This document shows, in pieces, positions 1 to 6,300 of a stretch of DNA of 14,399 bases. The first letter of the stretch is position 1, and each line of letters begins with the position of its first letter. Source of the DNA: Kiritimatiellales bacterium (GTDB taxonomy: Bacteria; Verrucomicrobiota; Kiritimatiellia; Kiritimatiellales; Pontiellaceae); the NCBI GenBank assembly GCA_021734595.1, contig JAIPIO010000072.1, positions 1 to 14,399 on the forward strand, read 5' to 3'. Under the pieces are notes generated by a model. That model was not told the DNA's origin, searched no databases, and worked only from the letters and a program-made list of their open reading frames with translations. The position numbers were made by a program, and so were the translations under genes.

Positions 1-873
1 ACCGAAGGCGTCGCGCGGAACGGTTTCGCCGGCGGCTTCCATTTCCTTAACGATGGTTTCGAGGCCAGCGCCTTCGGAGATGAAGATATTCACGTTGTCT
101 ACATCGTCCATCACCTGGCCGAGGCGTTCGGCTTCGGCGGCAATATTGATTTCCATTTCAGGAATGAAGATGGCGTGGACGTCTTTGCGCTCCTTGGTCA
201 GTCCAATGTTGGGCAGGAAGTCGAGCTCTTCAAGGTTTTCGTGGTAGACCTTGGCTGTGTAGGCGGTGAGCCAGCCGCAGCTGCGGCCCATCACTTCGTG
301 GATGATGAGCATGCGCGGGTTGGCGTTGTGCTCGGCCACGACGTTGGCGAAATATTTGGCGCCTTCTTCGGCGGCCGTCCAGGCGCCGAGGCTCTGCTTG
401 ATCGGGAAGACGTCGTTGTCGATGGTTTTCGGCAGGCCGACGACGATGAGTTTGTAGTCGTTTTCGGCGAGGTAGGCGGCGAGGTCGGCGGCGGTGGTGT
501 TGGTGTCGTCGCCGCCGATGGTGTGCAGGACTTCGACGCCATCCTTGACGAGCCGGGCGGCGGCGACTTCCAGCGGGTTATCACCTTCCTTGACAAGTCC
601 GCGTTTTTCGCAGTCCTTGATGTTGGTCAGTTTTACACGGCTGTTGCCGATGGGGCTGCCGCCATGTTTGTAGAGTGTTGCAGCTTTCGCGCGGATTTCT
701 TCGGTCACCTGGATGCTTTCGCCAAGCAGCAGACCTTTGTAACCGCCGATATAGCAGATGATTTCCGTATCTGGTGAGATTTCGGTGTAACGTTCAATCA
801 GACGCCCGATTGCCGTCGAAAGGCAGGGAGCCAGTCCGCCTGCCGTGAGAATACCAACTTTCTTAATAGCCAT
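1..873 (-). CDS. pfp: Pyrophosphate-dependent phosphofructokinase (PPi--fructose-6-phosphate 1-phosphotransferase), N-terminal part
   Basis: Cytosolic glycolytic enzyme that phosphorylates fructose 6-phosphate at C1. The gene is cut by the left edge; 291 residues are present. The start ATG at 873 follows AAAGGA with a 9-nt gap, and the protein begins MAIKKVGILTAGGLAPC, the nucleotide/phosphate-binding loop of the PFK fold. GGDD is at residues 120-123 and PKTIDND at 148-154, with the presumed catalytic base D152. MGR, a substrate-binding motif, is at 195-197. In this family, Asp in place of Gly in GGD(G/D) and Lys in place of Gly in P(G/K)TIDND mark PPi rather than ATP use; both PPi-type residues are present (D123, K149). 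The first loop reads GGLAP rather than the common GGDAP. The gene is divergent from the PEP-CTERM gene across a 269-bp spacer. Phosphoryl-donor choice is inferred from motifs only; the family assignment is secure. Confidence 0.92.
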   Translation of the reverse strand, partial: MAIKKVGILTAGGLAPCLSTAIGRLIERYTEISPDTEIICYIGGYKGLLLGESIQVTEEIRAKAATLYKHGGSPIGNSRVKLTNIKDCEKRGLVKEGDNPLEVAAARLVKDGVEVLHTIGGDDTNTTAADLAAYLAENDYKLIVVGLPKTIDNDVFPIKQSLGAWTAAEEGAKYFANVVAEHNANPRMLIIHEVMGRSCGWLTAYTAKVYHENLEELDFLPNIGLTKERKDVHAIFIPEMEINIAAEAERLGQVMDDVDNVNIFISEGAGLETIVKEMEAAGETVPRDAFG

Positions 874-1142
874 GATGCTGATTCCTTTCCGTTCAAATCG
901 TGTGTGAAAGCGTCACATAATGGGAATATTCCGCGATAACGCAAGCGGGAAATTGACCGATTATCTGGGTTGATTAGTGTGAATGACCGTGTTGGTCCAT
1001 ACGCGCACACCTCTTGCAACACGTCGGAACTGTCGTAATGATAAACCTACAAATTGTGTATTTATTTCATTTGATCCCGGTAATGTATCTATATATTGTA
1101 CAGACATAAGCGGGGCATCCACTTATGCCGGGGAGATAAGTT
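874..1142. promoter_or_regulatory. Divergent control region between the phosphofructokinase and PEP-CTERM genes
   Basis: No ORF here looks real. For the minus gene, TTGCGT (939-944) and CATTAT (917-922) are separated by 16 nt and could be a weak -35/-10 pair. A perfect 10-bp palindrome GGAATATTCC (923-932) lies in that spacer and could be an operator. For the plus gene, the AT-rich stretch 1071-1100 (TTGATC, then TATATTGT) is the likeliest promoter, but its match to consensus is poor. Just before the plus start, three short arms (1105-1110, 1121-1127, 1136-1141) can form two mutually exclusive hairpins, the second holding the Shine-Dalgarno in its loop. All assignments are by eye. Confidence 0.4.
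1105..1141 (+). promoter_or_regulatory. Alternative hairpins around the ribosome binding site of the PEP-CTERM gene
   Basis: CATAAG (1105-1110) can pair with CTTATG (1122-1127), giving 6 bp and an 11-nt loop. Alternatively ACTTAT (1121-1126) can pair with ATAAGT (1136-1141), giving 6 bp and a 9-nt loop that contains the Shine-Dalgarno GGGGAG (1130-1135). The middle arm is shared, so the two stems exclude each other. The pairing is seen directly; a role in translation control is inference, and both stems are short and A/T-rich. Confidence 0.3.
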
Positions 1143-2930
1143 ATGAAATATAGGGTCCGTGCTGCCCTCATGTTCATATTTTCAGTGGTTTCCGTTCAGG
1201 GCTATGACAACCCTGTTGAAAACCAATCCACGCAAACGGTGAACGGCAGCCTCTGGGATGTCGGGGTGACGGATATCCACGTCGGCTTGAATACTGCGGG
1301 TAACATGCTGGTTGTCCGCAACAGTGGTATTATTGCCCATGATTCTTCCATCATTGTTGGCGATGCGTTAAGCGCTTCGAACAACACAATGCGGATTGCG
1401 GATCCAGGCTCCAAATGCGGACTGACGTATGATTTGGTTGTTGGACTTCAGGGAATGGGTAACAGCCTGATCATCACCAACGGCGGGATGTTGCTCAGCG
1501 ATGGTGCAACAATTGGAACGTTTAGCGGGGGCAATTCCGCTCTGGTTTCCGGATCCGGCTCGGTTTGGAGCAACTCCGCTTCCGCCATCCGGGTGGGGGC
1601 GGTTGGTTCCGGCAACAGTCTCGCAGTACAGGGCGGGGGCCTGCTGGCCACGGGTGAAATGTACCTCGGCGAGGGCCCCGGCAGCGATGCCAACCGGGCA
1701 GAAGTGCAGGGTGCGGGTTCAACACTGAATGTTTATGATGGCGGGCTTTTTGTGGGCCATGTTGGCAAGAATAACACGCTTGAAATTTTGGATGGCGGCC
1801 GGGGGGTCAGCCTGTTTGGTGTGATCGGCGAATATGCTTCTTCTTCCAACAATACCGTGACCGTCGCGGGGGCAGGTTCGGTCTGGCATAATACAGGCAC
1901 ACTTCAGGTCGGGGCGGTGGACAATGCCGGAAATACGCTGGCAGTCACCAACGGCGGAACGGTGTCGGCGACCGGAGTGACGGTCAACTCCAACAACAGC
2001 GTGCATGTGCAGGCCGGTGGGTCCCTGCTGCTGAATGGTGATTTTAATGCTAGCCAAGGCGGCACCTTCGATTTAAGCGGCGGGACGCTGGCTGTAACCG
2101 GCCAACTGAGCGGGCTGTCGGTGCTCTCCGCCGGCAGCCGCCTTGAAACCCCGGATGTGCTGGGCGACCTGACCGTTCTCGGAACATTTGCGCCGGGAAA
2201 GAGTCCGGCGGACAGTCTGCTGAACGGCGAACTGAATCTTGCATCCAATGCCGTGCTGGAAATGGAAATCGGCGGGTTGATTCTGGGCACTGAATACGAC
2301 CGCCTGACGGTGACGGGCGAGGCCAAGCTGGACGGCACCTTGTCGGTGCTGCTGCTGAACGGATTTGCACCGTCTTACGGCGATACGTTCGACCTGTTCA
2401 ACTGGGATGGTGGAACCAGCAATACGTTTGCCGGCATGGCGCTGCCGACGCTTTCGGGCGGGTTGGACTGGGATGCCTCCAATCTCTATAGCGACGGAAG
2501 TCTGAGCGTGATCCCGGAACCGGCGACTATGAGTCTGCTGGGTTTGAGCTCGCTGGGCTTGTTTTGGATGCGCAGGGTGCGCCATCGTCGGTCGCGAATT
2601 GCCCGAATCCTTCTTCCGGTCCGCCGCGAATGCAACATGGAGGTTCCGCGTCCGCATTTCCATGCCGCCGCATATCGGCAAATCCTCCAAGCCGGATTTT
2701 CCAACCATGAACCACTCGCGTTGCTCGTTATTTGCATTCGCAAATTATCCATCGCTTCGCTTTCGGGGAAAAATGCTCGGCAGTTTTTCCAAACATTGGA
2801 AGATCGGTTCTGGGACCGGATGCTGATCTGTCACCGCTTATGGCGCAAATCAAAGTCCGCCGCAAGAACGGCCCTCAAAAAGAAAGCGCTGAACTGCCTC
2901 GACGCGTTTATTGCGCGTATCATGAAATAG
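1143..2930 (+). CDS. PEP-CTERM sorted beta-helix repeat surface protein, with an anomalous C-terminal extension
   Basis: Predicted exported surface protein. The ATG at 1143 follows GGGGAG with a 7-nt gap. Residues 1-20 are a signal peptide (MKYRVRAALMFIFSVVSVQG). Residues about 25-330 hold degenerate repeats of 45-60 residues with the pattern N-x-L-x-(V/I)-x-x-G-G, then an IG turn, then GSVW(S/H)N, typical of autotransporter-type beta-helices and shared with the next gene. Residues about 345-455 (APGKSP, then GTEYDRLTV, then GDTFDLF) are the distal domain usual before such sorting signals. VIPEPA starts at 456, followed by a hydrophobic stretch (MSLLGLSSLGLFW) and a basic end (RRVRHRRSR, to 485): a complete PEP-CTERM signal recognised by exosortase, which normally ends the protein. 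Here the frame runs 110 residues further without resembling a domain, so a stop has probably been lost by mutation, rearrangement or sequence error. Function beyond surface display is unknown. Confidence 0.85.
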   Translation: MKYRVRAALMFIFSVVSVQGYDNPVENQSTQTVNGSLWDVGVTDIHVGLNTAGNMLVVRNSGIIAHDSSIIVGDALSASNNTMRIADPGSKCGLTYDLVVGLQGMGNSLIITNGGMLLSDGATIGTFSGGNSALVSGSGSVWSNSASAIRVGAVGSGNSLAVQGGGLLATGEMYLGEGPGSDANRAEVQGAGSTLNVYDGGLFVGHVGKNNTLEILDGGRGVSLFGVIGEYASSSNNTVTVAGAGSVWHNTGTLQVGAVDNAGNTLAVTNGGTVSATGVTVNSNNSVHVQAGGSLLLNGDFNASQGGTFDLSGGTLAVTGQLSGLSVLSAGSRLETPDVLGDLTVLGTFAPGKSPADSLLNGELNLASNAVLEMEIGGLILGTEYDRLTVTGEAKLDGTLSVLLLNGFAPSYGDTFDLFNWDGGTSNTFAGMALPTLSGGLDWDASNLYSDGSLSVIPEPATMSLLGLSSLGLFWMRRVRHRRSRIARILLPVRRECNMEVPRPHFHAAAYRQILQAGFSNHEPLALLVICIRKLSIASLSGKNARQFFQTLEDRFWDRMLICHRLWRKSKSAARTALKKKALNCLDAFIARIMK

Positions 2931-2988
2931 AAATTCCGGTCCCGTGTTTTTCGCGAAGCCGACACCTGCAAAACCAAGGAAGATGGAT
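2598..2988 (+). other. Read-through tail and upstream region of the autotransporter gene; probably non-coding
   Basis: This follows the PEP-CTERM basic tail. The frame of the upstream gene stays open to the TAG at 2928-2930, but the translation is basic and low in recognisable structure. It crosses a copy of the dispersed palindrome (2787-2801, read as FFQTLE), which elsewhere in this window is mostly intergenic. Alternative frames (for example the one open over 2732-2992) look no better. The stretch reads like ordinary intergenic DNA with the leader of the next gene: AAGGA at 2976-2980 sits 8 nt before the ATG at 2989. No clear terminator is seen after the PEP-CTERM signal. Confidence 0.5.
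2787..2801 (+). repeat. Dispersed palindrome, copy 1 (TTCCAAACATTGGAA)
   Basis: A 6-bp inverted repeat TTCCAA/TTGGAA around ACA, 188 bp before the autotransporter start. It is in the plus orientation (ACA centre). It lies inside the doubtful tail of the PEP-CTERM reading frame. Confidence 0.85.
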
Positions 2989-3369
2989 ATGAAAAGAACA
3001 ACAGCCTTTGCCCTTTCCGCCCTGCTGCTTGCCACGTTGCAAACCGCCGCTGTGCCAAAGAAACCTCGGCGCAGTCTCGTTACCGACGAACCGCGCGCGC
3101 TGAAAGGAAAACCGGAAGGTGCCGCTGACTATGTCGCGAAAGCCGATCCCCCGGATGGTCAGCACTTGGCGCTGACGATGAAGAAGCTGGAGAACGGCAT
3201 CGATCCGGCGCGGCCGTTTCTCATATGGGCGCTGGGATCGAGCTACTGCAACATGCTTGGCAACGGCGAAGCATGGAAGGAAGGGATTCCGAAGCGCTTC
3301 CCCAAGGCCCCGCCCATCCGCTATGAAAAGATGGTGGGCAACTCCTGCCCGTGGCAATACCTGCGCGGC
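2989..3369 (+). other. Foreign N-terminal segment (signal peptide plus truncated SGNH-hydrolase-like start)
   Basis: Residues 1-127 of the autotransporter. The text is Pro/Lys-rich, then a strand and turn ALGSSY (81-86) that could be a degenerate block I of an SGNH hydrolase, then an amphipathic stretch and GNSCPWQYLRG. The other catalytic blocks of SGNH enzymes (Gly, Asn, Asp-x-x-His) are absent because the sequence switches to repeats at 3370. The identification rests on memory of similar proteins in PVC bacteria and is not proven; the change of character is clear. Confidence 0.5.
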
Positions 3370-6300
3370 TGGGTGTTGGTCGGGGATGTCGATACCAACG
3401 ATCTTCCAGACATTGGAAGCTATGGCGGGCTGGCCGTGGGCGATGCAACTGGCAACGCTGAGCTGATTGCAGCGAATGGATCGTTGATTGATACCGGACA
3501 TGCCTATATCGGCTTGGCTACCAATGAAACCGGTTCCGTCACATTGATGGGCGGCGGCACGCAGATGGATGTGGGCAATAAGCTTTATGTCGGCTATGCC
3601 GGTGCCAACAACACACTGGTCCTTTCCGACGGTGCGACGCTCAACACTGAAGCCGGCTTCATCGGTTTCGATAACACGGCTGCGGAAAATGTGGGCAACG
3701 TTTCGGGCAGCGGTTCCGTCTGGAACAACGCCGGCGATCTTTATGTGGGCTATGCCGGTTCCGGCAACAGCTTGAACATCGCAGATGGTGGCAAGGTATA
3801 TAGCGATGATGTGTCTATTGGCGAGCAAGCCGGGTCCAGCAACAACACAGTGTTGGTAACAGGAGCGGGTTCTGTTTGGAGTAATGCCAGCGACTTAACC
3901 GTTGGCTTTTGGGGAAAAAGCAACAAGGTGGAAATCACCGATGGCGGCGTGGCTTACAGCGCTGACAGCGTTATAGGCGTCTTTTACGGTGATAACAAGG
4001 TTTCGGTTTCGGGCACAAACTCTGTTTGGAGCAGTGGTAGGTTGCGTGTAGGCAGGAGTGGAGACGGCAACATGTTGGAAATCACTGATGGAGGTGTTGT
4101 CTACAGCGGTTACAGTGCTATTGGCGGTGCGGCCGGTTCCGATGACAACATGGCCATAGTTTCTGGGATGGGGTCAATCTGGAGCAATAGCGGAGCATTG
4201 ACAGTTGGTTATCAGGGAATAGGTAATACGCTGGTAATTACCAATGGCGGTATGGTCTACAGCGACAGCGGATATATCGGATTATATGGCACATTTAATG
4301 CCTTTGAAAATACAGCAGTAGTTTCGGGGATGAAGTCAACATGGGAAAATAGCAACCATTTGCATGTCGGTCATACAAAGAGCGGTAACCGTCTGGAAAT
4401 TACTGATGGCGGCAAAGTTATTAGCGGCAACTGCGCTATTGGGTACCAATCCGATTCCGCCGGTAACGCGGTTATAATTTCAGGTAAGGGATCGGTTTTG
4501 ACCAATAGGGGAAATTTATTCGTCGGCTATCAGGGGAGCGGCAACAGCATGGTAATCACCAATGGCGGTTCGGCCTGTAGTGTCGACGGTAGAATTGGTA
4601 ATCATTCCGAATCCGATGATAACGCGGTGCTTGTTACTGGCGTCGGCTCCGTATGGTACAACCGCGAAGCTCTTTACCTCGGCGGCCACAAGTCCGGCAC
4701 CAACTGGATCGACGGCGGAACGGGCAACTCGCTCACGGTTCAAGATGGTGGATGGGTGCTGGTGGGGGATGTCGATACCAATCATCTTCCAAACATTGGA
4801 AGTAGCGGAGGCATTGCGGTGGGCGATGCCGGCGGCATGCCGGAAATGATCGTTGGCAATGGCTCAACCGTAAGCAGCGGATATGGGTATATCGGCCTTG
4901 GGACCAATGGAAATGCTTCAGCAGTAGTGACCGGCGCCGGTTCGCGATGGGATGTTTCGGGGGATGATCAGCGTTATTGGGGGAGCCTGCTACTATTGCC
5001 GCAGAATCTTACCGTTGGTTATGACAGCCAGAGTAACAGCCTTGTCATTTCCGATGGAGGATCGGTGGTTAATGGCAATGGAGGGGCGATTGGCTATGGT
5101 TCTACATCAAACAATACTGCGCTCGTGACGGGATCCGGCTCGGTTTGGAGCAATCGGGGAGACCTTTTTATTGGTATGTATGGATCTGACAATATGCTTT
5201 CCATCGCCGATGGAGGCAAGGTCTACAGCAGTAACGGAATTCTTTCCGTTGGCGGAATTGTCAATGATGGCGAAGGAGGGAGTGCCGGCGTTTCGTCCGG
5301 TGCGAGCCGCAACAAAGTTTTGGTAACGGGAGTTGGTTCGGAGTGGAACAATTCACATGATCTATTCATAGCAACTGCTGGATTGGGCAATCGCCTGGAT
5401 GTTGTCGATGGCGGTCGTGTGTCGAGCTTGAATGGATACATAGGGAGCGTTGTGACAGAAAATAACGGGGTGTCGGTATCCGGCGCGGGCTCGGTGTGGA
5501 GCAATTCAGCGGATCTGTTCGTCGGCCACGGCGGGAGGAGCAACCACCTGTCTATTCTGGATGGCGGATTCGTGGAGAATTCACGAGGATCTATTGGCTC
5601 GGGATTGCCCGGATTGGGCGGAATCGGTCCATACAATGCTGTGCTGGTAACCGATCCCGGTTCCGTTTGGCACAACCGCGACGCGCTCTATCTGGGCGGA
5701 CATAAACTCGGTGCCGACTGGTTCAACGGAGGGACGGGCAACTCACTCGCCGTTGAAAACGGCGGGTGGGTGTTCGTTGGCGATGTGAACACCAATCATC
5801 TTCCAGACATTGGAAATGCTGGTGGAATTGCTGTGGGTGATTCCAGCGGCGCGGCGGAGATGATCGTTGGCAATGGCTCAACCGTAAGCAGCGGATATGG
5901 GTATATCGGTCTTGGGGCCAACGAAAGCGGTACGGTGACGGTGACCGGTGTGGGTTCGGTGTGGAGCAACTCCGCCAGTCTGTACGTGGGCTACGATGGT
6001 TCTGGTAACAATCTGGAAATTAGGGAAGGCGGCCGTGTTGAAAGCTCGGGGGGCTATGTTGGTTATAGCGAAACGGCAGACGGCAATGCGGTGACCGTTT
6101 CCGGTGCGGGTTCGGTGTGGGATGGTGCGGAAGCGCCATCGTTTCCGCCTTATAACTCAAATATTGTTTATGCGGGCGAAAGCGTGTACTCGGTGCCGGT
6201 TGGCCTGAATGTGGGCGATCAGGGATCGCAAAATCGTCTACTGGTTTCCGATGGCGGCCGTGTTGAAAGTTCGGGTGGATATATCGGTCGTTTTGAAGGT

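Larger units (their letters stand above)
4753..5766 (+). repeat. Autotransporter repeat module 2
   Basis: 338 residues from WVLVGDVDTNHLPNIGS to NSLAVENGG, the shortest of the three modules. It has GSxW units at regular spacing and one expanded unit (WDVSGDDQRYWGSLLLLPQN). It closes with ALYLGGHKLGADW, nearly the same as module 1. Confidence 0.75.

Noticed and set aside
175..777. 200-residue plus-strand open frame
   Set aside because: It is antisense to the phosphofructokinase, whose motifs are unmistakable. The plus translation is Val/Gly/Asp/Phe-biased, typical of a GC-rich antisense shadow.
2732..2992. Separate small gene before the autotransporter
   Set aside because: 86 residues without a ribosome binding site or recognisable pattern. 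It crosses a palindrome copy and overlaps the real start of the next gene.
2787..5815. CRISPR-like array, because a palindromic repeat recurs
   Set aside because: The spacing is irregular (about 600 to 1400 bp), repeats are only 15 bp, and most of these copies are inside a coding frame. No cas genes are present.
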